DNA of 64,000 bases from UBA8516 sp964434855 (lineage in GTDB: Archaea; Thermoproteota; Nitrososphaeria; Nitrososphaerales; Nitrosopumilaceae): assembly GCA_964434855.1 (NCBI GenBank), contig CAYSWR010000002.1:6787-70786 (forward strand), given 5' to 3'. Below, one piece after another: positions 26,938-35,098 of this stretch (positions within the stretch are counted from its first letter, which is position 1; every line of letters starts with the position of its first letter). The notes below the pieces were generated by a model. That model saw only the letters and a program-made list of their open reading frames with translations. It did not search any database and had not been told where the DNA came from. The translations under genes were made by a program, and so were the position numbers.

Positions 26938-27935
26938 GCTCTGAGTCTCCTCATCTTTTCGCGTTCTTTTTTATTGTTGTAGCCTCCATTTTCGTCACGA
27001 AGTTCTTTTCCAGTATATGAAAGGAAGACATCATCAAGGGTTGGTTTTGTAAGCGAGATTAATTCTATTTTTATTCCAACCTTGGAGGAGAGCTCGAATA
27101 TTTTTGGCATTACTTGATTTCCATTCGTTGAAAATACAGTTACTTCTTCTCCATTTGTCTTTATGTCCTTTACAAGTTGAATTTTTTGAATTTCGGAAAT
27201 CAGACTTTCTAATTTTGCATCGGAATCAATCTCAAAGACGATAACATCATTACCAAGCGCATTTTTGAGCGAAACCGGAGAATTAGTAACTTTGATCTTT
27301 CCATGATCTATTATTGAGATATTATCGCAAAGTCTGTCAGCTTCTTCCATATAATGCGTTGTAAGAAATATAGACATGTCGTATTCTTTGTGTATCTTTT
27401 TGACATACTCCCAAATTTTGTATCTTGTTTGTATATCAAGTCCTAGTGTTGGTTCATCCAAAAACAGCACTTTCGGTCTGTGCAACAACCCCCCCGCAAT
27501 GTCAAGTCTTTTTCTCATCCCACCAGAGTAGACATTTACAGAATCATCCTGTCGATCTGAAAGTTCGACTAGATTGAGGATCTCATCTATTCTGCTTTTT
27601 ACGAGATCTTTTTGAATGTGATTTAGTCTAGCTTGTAATTCAAGGTTTTCTCTTCCAGTAAGATATTCATCAACTGTAGAATCTTGTTGTACGTATCCTA
27701 TCATTTCTCTGACTTTTTTTGCTTGTAATACAACATCATAACCTGCAACATGCGCTGTGCCCAATGTTGGCTTTAGCAATGTTGTCAAAATCATAATAGT
27801 AGTACTTTTTCCAGCTCCGTTTGGACCCAAGAAACCAAAGATCTCTCCATCATCTACTTTAATGGAAACACCATCTACTGCTTTTAGTCCATTTTCGTAA
27901 ATTTTAGAAAGGGATTTTGTTTCTATAGCGTACAA
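26934..27935 (-). CDS. ABC exporter ATPase (DrrA/CcmA-like)
   Basis: 333 residues. Walker A is GPNGAGKST (37-45), the signature is YSGGMRKRLDIA, Walker B is VLFLDEPTLGLD, and the switch His is in LTTHYMEEADRL. The C-terminal ~100 residues form the DrrA-type regulatory extension, ending in a basic NNKKEREKMRRLRA tail. It drives the permease encoded directly downstream. Confidence 0.93.
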   Translation of the reverse strand: MYAIETKSLSKIYENGLKAVDGVSIKVDDGEIFGFLGPNGAGKSTTIMILTTLLKPTLGTAHVAGYDVVLQAKKVREMIGYVQQDSTVDEYLTGRENLELQARLNHIQKDLVKSRIDEILNLVELSDRQDDSVNVYSGGMRKRLDIAGGLLHRPKVLFLDEPTLGLDIQTRYKIWEYVKKIHKEYDMSIFLTTHYMEEADRLCDNISIIDHGKIKVTNSPVSLKNALGNDVIVFEIDSDAKLESLISEIQKIQLVKDIKTNGEEVTVFSTNGNQVMPKIFELSSKVGIKIELISLTKPTLDDVFLSYTGKELRDENGGYNNKKEREKMRRLRA

Positions 27936-27992
27936 TACGAAAAGGAGATTTTTTGTATTATAAATTGTTAACAGAATAAAAAATAGAAGAGT

Positions 27993-28436
27993 TTACTCTT
28001 TGTACTCATCTTTTGTAAGTCGTAAAATTACTTTTTCGCCTATTCCCCAAATCTCGCTTTTAGGAAACACTCGTTTACCAAAGAGTCCTTCGGTGACTTC
28101 AATTGATAGTAGCTCGTTTGTGTCAGGTTCATGGTGCAACTTCTTTACCTTGCCTATCTTTTTTCCATCAATATCCACAACAGGAATGTCGCATCTTATT
28201 GGCGGAGTAGAGAGCAAAACTGACTCATTTGTGAACCTGTCAATATAATCTCTTGACAGATCATAGTCTTTGTGAAATCCTGCACTAACAGTTATCCCAG
28301 TCACTTCAAGAGTGTTCTGGTTTATGTGTATGTGTTTTATCTTGCCGTATTGGATTCCTTCTCTGTCTATGACTGTTTTTCCAGAAAACCCGTCAGCTGT
28401 TATCAAATTTCTGACTTCTTTCAATCTTGTTGCCAT
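27993..28436 (-). CDS. PRC-barrel domain protein
   Basis: 147 residues starting MATRLKEVRNLI. Two PRC-barrel-like halves: GKTVIDREGIQYGKIKHIHIN (N-terminal) and CDIPVVDIDGKKIGKVKKLHHEP (C-terminal). PRC barrels occur in RimM and photosynthetic reaction centre H subunits and as small archaeal proteins of unknown role. The ATG at 28436 is preferred to the in-frame upstream ATG at 28595: TTATACGATAAA lies about 28 nt upstream, and the extra N-terminus would cover the divergent gene. Confidence 0.8.
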   Translation of the reverse strand: MATRLKEVRNLITADGFSGKTVIDREGIQYGKIKHIHINQNTLEVTGITVSAGFHKDYDLSRDYIDRFTNESVLLSTPPIRCDIPVVDIDGKKIGKVKKLHHEPDTNELLSIEVTEGLFGKRVFPKSEIWGIGEKVILRLTKDEYKE

Positions 28437-28523
28437 ACACCAGAGTTTGGTTTTTGGTTTATCGTATAATGTATCAGAGTTTTCAATCCAAGGGGTTAAA
28501 TTATTTAGAACAAGACAAGAGCT

Positions 28524-28844
28524 GTGAATCCGCAAGAGGGCCAAGTTTTCAAAGCTATATTTATTACAAGAGGCAGAAATACTGGCAAACCACATGCGAT
28601 TGAGTTGAGGGCAGTGTATTATAATAAGATGATATATTTTTCACGTAGAAATCCAAACAGTGATTGGTTAAAAAATGCAATTGCTAGTCCAGATGTAACA
28701 TTAGAGTATAATAATGAAAGCCATACTGGAAAAGCATCACTCGTTCTTGATGAAGAACTTGCAAAAAAAATATCACATCTAAAATATTCTGATAAAAGAT
28801 CAGAGGAGTCAAGGATTGTTCTACAAGTTAAGTTATATGAATAA
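28524..28844 (+). CDS. Deazaflavin (F420)-dependent nitroreductase-family protein
   Basis: 106 residues with ITRGRNTGKPHAIELRAVYYNKMIYFSRR, matching the R-G-x-x-T-G-K-x-R/H...L motif of the DUF385/F420H2-dependent reductase group of the split-barrel (PNPOx-like) fold, then WLKNAIASPDVTLE. It probably binds F420 or FMN; a CofE ligase for F420 lies at 58467 in the same window. The GTG start is about 24 nt after GGTTAAATTATTT (leaderless). It overlaps the convergent gene by 17 nt. Confidence 0.75.
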   Translation: MNPQEGQVFKAIFITRGRNTGKPHAIELRAVYYNKMIYFSRRNPNSDWLKNAIASPDVTLEYNNESHTGKASLVLDEELAKKISHLKYSDKRSEESRIVLQVKLYE

Positions 28845-29472
28845 TTGTTGTCATACCACGTCTTTCAACTTCCTGACCATCCATTATTTCTGAAACTATC
28901 AGGGTAAACGATATCAAGTCACGTTGTTGGCATCCTAGGGCATTCATCTTAAGGGTAATATCAAGAAAATCAAACTCAGTATCAGATATGTTTGATTCAT
29001 CAGTTGTAACATCTTTTCCTGTGGTGCTAATCAAAAAACGCTTGTCTTTTTGGTGCCAACCAAGTTTGACTTTGCGCCCTTCACGTCCCACCGATTTTAC
29101 ATTTATATCAATCATTTCAGGTTTTGCTACAGTATAACCAGAAGTATTGTTTACAAAGACACCAATCTGAAATGGATATCCAGCGGTGCTTTCTGCCATT
29201 TTTTGGATACCATCATTCATTACTACATCAACACCTTTTATCGTGGTAGCAACTTTGGCAATCCACTCATTTGTTCTTCCTACAGTTGCAAAAATTCTGT
29301 CGCGTCGTCTTTTGTCTTCTTCTGAAGGAAGTTTGTAATAATCTACCCAAGCAAGATAGTCGTTGCTAATGTCTTTTATGAACTGCATACATGTAACTTT
29401 GTAGTCATCAACGTTATCTGTTCTTTCTGAACCTTCGTCATATGGAACACCGTCTTTGTCAAGTGGAAGCAT
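28828..29472 (-). CDS. Conserved hypothetical protein
   Basis: 214 residues, soluble. The N-terminal half is helical (VTCMQFIKDISNDYLAWVDYYKLP) and the C-terminal half is beta-rich (GREGRKVKLGWHQKDKRFLIS, MDGQEVERRGMTTIIHI). No catalytic motif recognised. It is divergently transcribed from the gene at 29544, and the pair may be co-regulated from the 70-bp spacer. Family unknown to me. Confidence 0.6.
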   Translation of the reverse strand: MLPLDKDGVPYDEGSERTDNVDDYKVTCMQFIKDISNDYLAWVDYYKLPSEEDKRRRDRIFATVGRTNEWIAKVATTIKGVDVVMNDGIQKMAESTAGYPFQIGVFVNNTSGYTVAKPEMIDINVKSVGREGRKVKLGWHQKDKRFLISTTGKDVTTDESNISDTEFDFLDITLKMNALGCQQRDLISFTLIVSEIMDGQEVERRGMTTIIHIT

Positions 29473-29543
29473 ATCGCTAAATGTAGTTTCTGTGTAAAAA
29501 AGATAACCTAATAGATATATTCTAAAAATTCAAATTTGATATC

Positions 29544-30050
29544 ATGAGCTTTGGCGTAATTATAGAAGAGTTACAAAAAGAATTAAAATCAAACATGGCG
29601 CAAATCAGATTTTTATTGATGAAATCACCAGCAATTGCTTTTACAACAATGAATGAGATTGCTACAAAGGTAGGAAAAAAATACAAAATGTCATTACTTC
29701 TAAACTTCCCACAAAGTGGAAAGATAGAAGATTACGAATCCTATGGAACGCAGGACATCAGCATGATAATCGATATGACACGAAAAGTGTTTCCAATTAA
29801 AAGAGAAATGATAAAATCAAAGGCAAAAGAGATTTTTGGAGATATAAAAGTCGAAGATGCATACATGTATGAAGGAAAAGAAGGTGTGAAGGTTTTTTTG
29901 GAATCAGGTAGGATTGACATACTTCCTCATTCTTTGCACGTATGGTGTAAATTTGATAGTAAAGTAACAGAGTTTTGTGACTGGCTTTTGATTAACTGTT
30001 ATCAGCTAAATCCAGGTGTGAGTGGCGCAAGAAGTGAAGTTAACTCATAA
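29544..30050 (+). CDS. Conserved hypothetical protein
   Basis: 168 residues, mixed alpha/beta, with no signal peptide or metal motif. It begins MSFGVIIEELQKELKSN, with a helical first half and a VKVFLESGRIDILPHSLHVWCKFD strand region. TATA-like TAGATATATTC lies about 28 nt before the ATG. Its last 49 nt overlap the convergent membrane protein gene, the longest 3' overlap in the window, so the true end may be earlier in one of them. Function unknown. Confidence 0.6.
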   Translation: MSFGVIIEELQKELKSNMAQIRFLLMKSPAIAFTTMNEIATKVGKKYKMSLLLNFPQSGKIEDYESYGTQDISMIIDMTRKVFPIKREMIKSKAKEIFGDIKVEDAYMYEGKEGVKVFLESGRIDILPHSLHVWCKFDSKVTEFCDWLLINCYQLNPGVSGARSEVNS

Positions 30051-30685
30051 GAATATTGCAAATTGCCATCTATATCATATACCTCGGCTTTTACTGGAAG
30101 AGGGAGATTGTCAACAATCCAGAATTTATTTTCTTTATCTCCTATCTTGTAAGATACTGTAAAAGCATCTACAGAACCAAATGCAAATGAGGTCTTCCCA
30201 TGATCTGTCACAGTAAGATCCTGTGTTGACGCTCCAATGAAAACAGTATCCCAAACTGCTTTTTTGACAAGATACTTTTCTTCAAGTGCAATGTCCCTAA
30301 TAGCAAAGATGGTTTTATCAAGAACTTGAAAATACGGTGTAGCATCTTCTGATATTTCACCAAAGGTGTAAGCACTACTCAGAGATGTTCTATGATCAAT
30401 TTTTTTTCCTGTAACATTGTCATCAATTTGAACAAAGATCATTTGTTTTTTTGATATATCATTAAAAAATCCAATCTTTGCAGAAAACTTGGTTCCATCT
30501 GCAGATGTGACATCATAAAGCATCGTAGGATTGTATTCTGCACCTTTACCTATGTGCCATTTACTTGCTTCCCTTGGAATCACGTTTTCATCTTGTCCAG
30601 GAAGTCCAACCAGTATGGGATACATCAGACCTATAACTGCTGCAGAAATCAGAATGATTACTCCAATCTTTGCTTTGTTATTCAT
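30002..30685 (-). CDS. Membrane-anchored extracytoplasmic protein, unknown
   Basis: 227 residues. N-terminal anchor AKIGVIILISAAVIGLMYPILVG, then an extracytoplasmic domain with WHIGKGAEYNPTMLYDVTSADG and the C-terminal VDNLPLPVKAEVYDIDGN and YSYELTS. The WxxGKGaEyxPxxxYxV and LPxPVKAxxy elements resemble the GQGLKEGDYFRYDL and NMPFPVKALTF elements of the cupredoxin protein encoded upstream, so the two seem to share a domain (inference). The spacer is only 17 bp; an operon is likely. Confidence 0.7.
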   Translation of the reverse strand: MNNKAKIGVIILISAAVIGLMYPILVGLPGQDENVIPREASKWHIGKGAEYNPTMLYDVTSADGTKFSAKIGFFNDISKKQMIFVQIDDNVTGKKIDHRTSLSSAYTFGEISEDATPYFQVLDKTIFAIRDIALEEKYLVKKAVWDTVFIGASTQDLTVTDHGKTSFAFGSVDAFTVSYKIGDKENKFWIVDNLPLPVKAEVYDIDGNLQYSYELTSLLAPLTPGFS

Positions 30686-30702
30686 TTATGCCTAACTATT
30701 TT

Positions 30703-32244
30703 TTATAATTTAGTATAAGTTATGTTTTTAAATTTTGTAATTATAATAGTTGCTGCAACAACGAAAATCAATATTATCATAGCACTCAATGGAAATTCTG
30801 GGATTGCTGTAGGGTCGACCGTTATTGAGCCAGTCATCCAAGGATGAACTTGGCAGAAATATGGGTAAGTGTCCTTTTCATCAAGCACAGTTTCAAATTT
30901 CTTCCCTGGACCAAACAGACTACTGTCAAACTTACCATCAGGGCCTTTGCTTGGTGTTCCGCTAGTTACAGTGTGTGAAGCAGTATCACTGTTAGTCCAA
31001 GTAATTGTAGAACCTGGAGTCACAGATGTATCTGCAGGATCATAGAAAATTTCATTATCTTCATTTGATGCACCTTCTGGCATATCAATTATAATTTTCA
31101 TAGGTGGATTGGATTGTGTTACAGGTGCAGTGCCTTCTGCAAGATCTATATCGATTGCCAGACTGCCACTTTTTGTAGTATCAGGGTCTGTGTCGTCTGG
31201 ACCGGTACCATAAACATGAATAATATAATGAGCAGTACCCATTGGTTCTTTTACATCCATTTTTCTGAATTCTTTACCAACTGGTGCGAAAAGATGAGTT
31301 TGACCCTGTTCCTGTGCAAATGACCTTAGTAACGTTCCTTTGTCATCTACCACAAATATATCATAATGAACATCTGATTCAAACTGGTTTGGATCAAATG
31401 ATTTTTCAAATTCAAAGTTCCATGTGATTTCGCAACCACTTCGGGGGGTTTCAGGTGAGTAGCTGTATGCAACAATCATTCCATGAGAATCAAGACCTTC
31501 TTGTCCACGCTTAATAGAATCATCTTTTGGACATTGTTCTTCGGGAGTAACAGGAGTAGCAACAACATCAAAAAAGTCAGGAGGGGTCACCGTGTTTCCA
31601 TATTCTAACAATTCAAACTTGTACTGAACCGGAATAGTCCCAGCATTTACGTCTACAAAAGTGAGTGCTTTGACTGGAAATGGCATATTTGGTGCTATCC
31701 AAATTTTGTTATCTGAAGATTTGTGCCAGCCAACAACAATGGTATCAAATGTACCGGCTTTAACAGTCACTGTTTCTTTTTGACCTGTTGGTCCCACTTG
31801 CATTCCTCCAATGGATCCAATCTTTCCCCAAGCTGGAGCTGCAAAATCTTTTGGATCAAGTCTTGTTGTAAAACCTGAAAGCCATACAATAGAGCTTTTG
31901 TAAGCTGATGCATATGGACCTATATCATCACTGAAACCGATTGGTTCTGGAGCAACTCGTCCAACTTGCATTTCTCCTTTAACAATTTTATTATTTCCCT
32001 CTTTTACAAGAACTTGCATATCCCAATCACCATGTTCTGTTTTTCCCTTTATCCAGAAATCCATCTCAAGCTGTGTACATGATTTATAGTCAACTTGACA
32101 AAGATCATACCTAAAGTAATCACCTTCTTTTAGTCCCTGTCCTACATACCAAGTATCAGCCGCAAATGCGGTTTTGATTCCTATGGGGGCTATTAGCAAA
32201 AGTGCAAATAGTGTAAGAACGAGATATTTTTTCAAGCATTTCAT
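30703..32244 (-). CDS. Secreted cupredoxin protein with PEF-type C-terminal anchor
   Basis: 513 residues. Signal peptide (YLVLTLFALLLIAPIGIKTAFA), a large N-terminal extracellular domain (about 30-230), a second beta-rich domain (about 240-370), then a plastocyanin-like cupredoxin domain (about 390-478) with probable copper ligands His in ASHTVTSG and C-x2-H-x2-M in FCQVHPWM. The tail is IPEFPLSAMIIL plus a membrane helix and basic residues, a PEF-CTERM-like anchor. Blue copper proteins are abundant electron carriers in ammonia-oxidising archaea; its redox partner is unknown. Confidence 0.85.
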   Translation of the reverse strand: MKCLKKYLVLTLFALLLIAPIGIKTAFAADTWYVGQGLKEGDYFRYDLCQVDYKSCTQLEMDFWIKGKTEHGDWDMQVLVKEGNNKIVKGEMQVGRVAPEPIGFSDDIGPYASAYKSSIVWLSGFTTRLDPKDFAAPAWGKIGSIGGMQVGPTGQKETVTVKAGTFDTIVVGWHKSSDNKIWIAPNMPFPVKALTFVDVNAGTIPVQYKFELLEYGNTVTPPDFFDVVATPVTPEEQCPKDDSIKRGQEGLDSHGMIVAYSYSPETPRSGCEITWNFEFEKSFDPNQFESDVHYDIFVVDDKGTLLRSFAQEQGQTHLFAPVGKEFRKMDVKEPMGTAHYIIHVYGTGPDDTDPDTTKSGSLAIDIDLAEGTAPVTQSNPPMKIIIDMPEGASNEDNEIFYDPADTSVTPGSTITWTNSDTASHTVTSGTPSKGPDGKFDSSLFGPGKKFETVLDEKDTYPYFCQVHPWMTGSITVDPTAIPEFPLSAMIILIFVVAATIIITKFKNITYTKL

Positions 32245-32310
32245 ACTGAAAAAATCTCATAGTTAAATCTTTCAAATAGGCAAATATACTGGCAGAATAT
32301 TATTTCGAAC

Positions 32311-32478
32311 ATGTGTGAATGTGATAAAGTGCACATGTATGAGGTTGAATTCAAACTTAATGGCATGATTGTTGTTCCAACACACAAGAATTGCGGAGAT
32401 CGCTTAAACGAGAAACAGGTAGACAAATTCCAAAAGGAATTGGTAAAATCCTGGGGTCTTGAAGAAGAAAAAGAATAG
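32311..32478 (+). CDS. 55-residue protein with N-terminal CxC motif
   Basis: ATG 32311 to TAG 32476-32478 encodes MCECDKVHMYEVEFKLNG..., with Cys2, Cys4 and His8 near the N-terminus and a later THKNCGD, then a helical acidic tail. The spacing could bind one metal. An AT-rich TATA-like element (AAATATACTGG) lies about 24 nt upstream. Divergent from the cupredoxin gene. Family not recognised. Confidence 0.55.
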   Translation: MCECDKVHMYEVEFKLNGMIVVPTHKNCGDRLNEKQVDKFQKELVKSWGLEEEKE

Positions 32479-32521
32479 TAATCAGGTAATAAAAAAGAAA
32501 GGAAAAAGGAGCCGCGAGAAT

Positions 32522-32665
32522 CTACTTGTATTGCTTTACGTTTTCTTTGCAAACACTAGCTTTGCATTGACATGTTGTATCGCATATGCATGCTCCTTGT
32601 TCTTCACAGTCACAAATACTATCTGTTCCCGTTGGAGATCCACATCCGCATGATGCATCTGTCAT
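32522..32665 (-). CDS. Metallothionein-like Cys-rich mini-protein
   Basis: 47 residues from ATG 32665 to TAG 32522-32524. Nine Cys sit at 6, 8, 18, 20, 26, 28, 32, 34 and 39, as four C-x-C pairs plus one single (CGC, CDC, CIC, CQC, C), with almost no hydrophobic core. This composition fits a metallothionein-like chelator of Cu, Zn or Cd, or a small metal-delivery peptide. It is convergent with the CxC mini-protein and close to the blue-copper gene, which makes copper handling attractive (inference). Confidence 0.65.
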   Translation of the reverse strand: MTDASCGCGSPTGTDSICDCEEQGACICDTTCQCKASVCKENVKQYK

Positions 32666-32721
32666 ATCAAAGAGGATCTCCCACCGGGTTTTAAAGGTTT
32701 ATCAGAAAATTAAAAACGCTG

Positions 32722-33645
32722 TTATACATACTGATTTTTTATAGTTGATAGAATTTCATTTATGGTTTTTAAAAGGGTTGATGTTTGTTGTTCAACCATT
32801 AATAGATCACTTTCAATGTCTAATGCAACTCGAAGAATGTGAATAAAATCGAGTTTCCGATGTAATGAATCCTTAATTTTAATTAAATTATTTCTGTTTA
32901 TGTAACCAAGATAGAAATAACAATCAGAAAGAAAGGAGTTTTGCACAAGATAATTGTATTTTCTTTCTATAATTTTTGAATGACCGTTTGCTTCCACCAT
33001 GTCAGAAAATCCTATTGTAGACTTGAGCATTCTATTTAGAAGCGATGTGGAGGCTCTTTCTATTCCTAGACATTGATGCACTGTCTCAAAATTTTTGTTT
33101 ATCCTATTTTTTTTGAATCCGCGTATAGATTCTAACATATGTGTAGGACTGGGTCTTTTAAGATTTATTAGCGATATTGCATCTGCAAGAAAATATGCGC
33201 TACATTTTACCCATATGGATGCCAGAGGATCAGATGTTTTGACTCCCTCTTTTGCTTTTGTTGCGTATACTCCTGCATCAACTAAACAACTTTGAGTATA
33301 TGAGTTTGAAATCTTGGTCTGTTTTTCTTTAATTTCTGTCAGAAACATACGTAGTTTCCATTGTTCATCGGATATGATTTGCATATTTTCAAATTGTTTT
33401 AGAATTGCAGGATGAGTTTCAGAAAGTGAACCATGATGAAGTTTGATAAATTCACCATCAATTTCGTGTATAGATTCACCTTTTTTATCATCAAATATTG
33501 AAATGTCATATTCGCAACATTCAAAATTCATTCCGTTACTTCTACATCCTCCTAGTCCAGCTGGAAAAGATGAAAGTGAAAGTTTCTGTATTAGATTTTT
33601 TAGTTCCACAAAAAAATTACTTTGGTTTTTGCTATAAAGTATCAA
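32722..33645 (-). CDS. Conserved hypothetical protein (helical)
   Basis: 307 residues, soluble and mostly helical after residue 90. The N-terminal part has GGCRSNGMNFECCEYDISIFDD followed by FIKLHHGSLSET, which recalls a nucleotidyltransferase-like strand order, but no clear catalytic triad is visible. The C-terminal half includes DPLASIWVKCSAYFLADAI. It is oriented away from the tRNA-Glu gene. Function unknown. Confidence 0.6.
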   Translation of the reverse strand: MILYSKNQSNFFVELKNLIQKLSLSSFPAGLGGCRSNGMNFECCEYDISIFDDKKGESIHEIDGEFIKLHHGSLSETHPAILKQFENMQIISDEQWKLRMFLTEIKEKQTKISNSYTQSCLVDAGVYATKAKEGVKTSDPLASIWVKCSAYFLADAISLINLKRPSPTHMLESIRGFKKNRINKNFETVHQCLGIERASTSLLNRMLKSTIGFSDMVEANGHSKIIERKYNYLVQNSFLSDCYFYLGYINRNNLIKIKDSLHRKLDFIHILRVALDIESDLLMVEQQTSTLLKTINEILSTIKNQYV

Positions 33646-33687
33646 AGCTGTTAAATTTTACAAATCCATGTAATGCTAAAACATTGC

Positions 33688-33694
33688 TTTAAAT
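33688..33694 (+). promoter_or_regulatory. TATA box of tRNA-Glu gene
   Basis: TTTAAAT preceded by a GC pair (ATTGCTTTAAATTGC), centred about 30 nt before the first tRNA base, the usual archaeal spacing for a tRNA with little or no leader. Confidence 0.55.
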
Positions 33695-33720
33695 TGCTAA
33701 TTCCTGATGGCTTTTAGCAA

Positions 33721-33796
33721 GCTCCTGTGGTGTAGTCCGGCTAAGCATACTGCCCTCTCAAGGCAGTGATCCCGGGTTCAAATCCCGGCGGGAGCA
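33721..33796 (+). tRNA. tRNA-Glu(CTC)
   Basis: Acceptor GCTCCTG pairs with CGGGAGC (one T-G pair), discriminator A. The anticodon arm is CTGCC/CTCTCAA/GGCAG with anticodon CTC. The T arm is CCGGG/TTCAAAT/CCCGG. The D region GTGTAGTCCGGCTAAGCAT matches archaeal tRNA-Glu. CCA is not encoded and no intron is present. Confidence 0.93.
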
Positions 33797-33889
33797 TAGA
33801 ATTTTGTTTTAAATTTTTTAAATTGTTTTAGAAAGACTTGACTATCATTTTCGGTTACCTAGAAATACAAGTTAAGAATCATATAACAT

Positions 33890-34060
33890 ATGGTTGGACC
33901 AAAGAATGGCGGATTCGGTTTTGATGGTGCGCCAAAATATTCTGAATTAGAAGATAAAAATGTCATATGTGTCCAGTGTCAAGCAGGTCAACATGGTAAA
34001 TGCCTTGCTAAAAACAATCCTGACATACTTTGTGATTGTGAGCTATGTCTAGTTTCCTAA
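33890..34060 (+). CDS. 56-residue Cys-rich zinc-finger-like protein
   Basis: ATG 33890 to TAA 34058-34060. The C-terminal half reads VICVQCQAGQHGKC, then LCDCELC, giving two C-x2-C pairs (CVQC, CELC) with two further Cys and one His between them. It probably binds one or two zinc ions. It follows tRNA-Glu on the same strand and is convergent with a zinc-ribbon membrane protein. A small thaumarchaeal zinc protein of unknown role. Confidence 0.6.
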   Translation: MVGPKNGGFGFDGAPKYSELEDKNVICVQCQAGQHGKCLAKNNPDILCDCELCLVS

Positions 34061-34065
34061 TTTGA

Positions 34066-34704
34066 TCATGCAAAGAAACTTGTAGGATAGAAGTTTTTTT
34101 GATATTCTAAAACAACAGAGCCATCAGAATTCTCACTTATTGACATATTGCGAATAGAAAAATCATCTGTTGTAAGTTTTGTAACAAGTCCATGTGGCAT
34201 CGCAAGAGTAGCTTTATAGACATAACCTTTTTCAGTTGGGCATGTAACTGTTATCGATTTCCCTTCTCCATATCCTAAACAATTCTCGTACATGTTAAGA
34301 ATCAAGTTATTCGCTAGTTGTATATTTTGGACAGATGAATCAGATTTGATTGTTTGAATATTATTTGTCTGATTTTGATATAGATCAAAATAATCAGAAG
34401 TAGCAAACCCCAAAACAAAAAACCCAACAATATTAAAAACTAATAATAGATTTCGTAATGAGAGGTTAATTTTGGTATTACCAGTATTTTTTGTTTTATA
34501 GTCAGATTTTTTAGTTGTTATAATATCAACTTGCATTCCATTTCTTGTTTTTAGTGACTCGACATATAGACAATTTTGATGGTATTCTGGTTTGGTCATA
34601 TTGTCACATATTTTACATATACGTTGAGTTGGTTTTCTGCATTCTGAACATATCGAATGTGAGATTAATTCTCCTCCACATGTCCTACATGATTTGTCTG
34701 GCAT
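34066..34704 (-). CDS. Zinc-ribbon membrane protein
   Basis: 212 residues. The N-terminus has three C-x2-C pairs (CRTC, CSEC, CKIC) within the first 33 residues, a double zinc-ribbon. A single membrane helix (NLLLVFNIVGFFVLGFATS) at about 87-105 is followed by an extracytoplasmic domain of about 105 residues with one C...C pair. Zinc ribbon inside and sensor-like domain outside suggest signalling across the membrane (inference). No known family recognised. Confidence 0.7.
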   Translation of the reverse strand: MPDKSCRTCGGELISHSICSECRKPTQRICKICDNMTKPEYHQNCLYVESLKTRNGMQVDIITTKKSDYKTKNTGNTKINLSLRNLLLVFNIVGFFVLGFATSDYFDLYQNQTNNIQTIKSDSSVQNIQLANNLILNMYENCLGYGEGKSITVTCPTEKGYVYKATLAMPHGLVTKLTTDDFSIRNMSISENSDGSVVLEYQKNFYPTSFFA

Positions 34705-34767
34705 ATGAGAAAAAATTGTCAGATTATAATTAAGCAGTGCGAAGAATTCGTTCTATGAAATCATACT

Positions 34768-34831
34768 AAAAGCTTAAATCTTATAATTCGGGGAAGTGTA
34801 CTTTTTAGTACATGTTTTTTACTGTACAGTA
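34768..34831 (+). promoter_or_regulatory. Orphan promoter followed by two palindromes
   Basis: AAAAGCTTAAATC (about 34768-34780) looks like a BRE plus TATA on the plus strand. About 25 nt downstream is the hairpin TGTACT-TTTT-AGTACA (34797-34812), then the perfect palindrome TACTGTACAGTA (34820-34831). No plus-strand ORF follows before the convergent genes. It could be a small RNA gene or an operator. Confidence 0.4.
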
Positions 34832-34893
34832 ATTTCAGTTTGAATTACTAAGTACGAGATAGCTGTCAAGTTCTTTTCTGTTAAAACATCTAG

Positions 34894-35076
34894 TCAAGAG
34901 TCCTTTGCAATTCTTCTAACTACTATTTGATGACCTTCGTGTATATGGGAAGCATGATTTGATTTTATTATTTCGGCTATTTTCATGTCTGAAAAATATT
35001 TTTCATTGTATCTACCCAATGTTTTCCTACAATTATGACAATAGATTTCTTTAAAATCCACGTTGATGAAAAGCAC
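34894..35076 (-). CDS. Small zinc-finger-like protein
   Basis: 60 residues: C-x2-C (CHNC, positions 13-16) and later H-x2-H-x-x-x-H (NHASHIHEGH), which could form a C2H2-type zinc site. The C-terminus QIVVRRIAKDS is basic. It is 22 bp downstream of the endonuclease-like gene and on the same strand, so it may be co-transcribed. Function unknown. Confidence 0.5.
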   Translation of the reverse strand: MLFINVDFKEIYCHNCRKTLGRYNEKYFSDMKIAEIIKSNHASHIHEGHQIVVRRIAKDS

Positions 35077-35098
35077 CTTACAATATTTTAAGTTAAAG

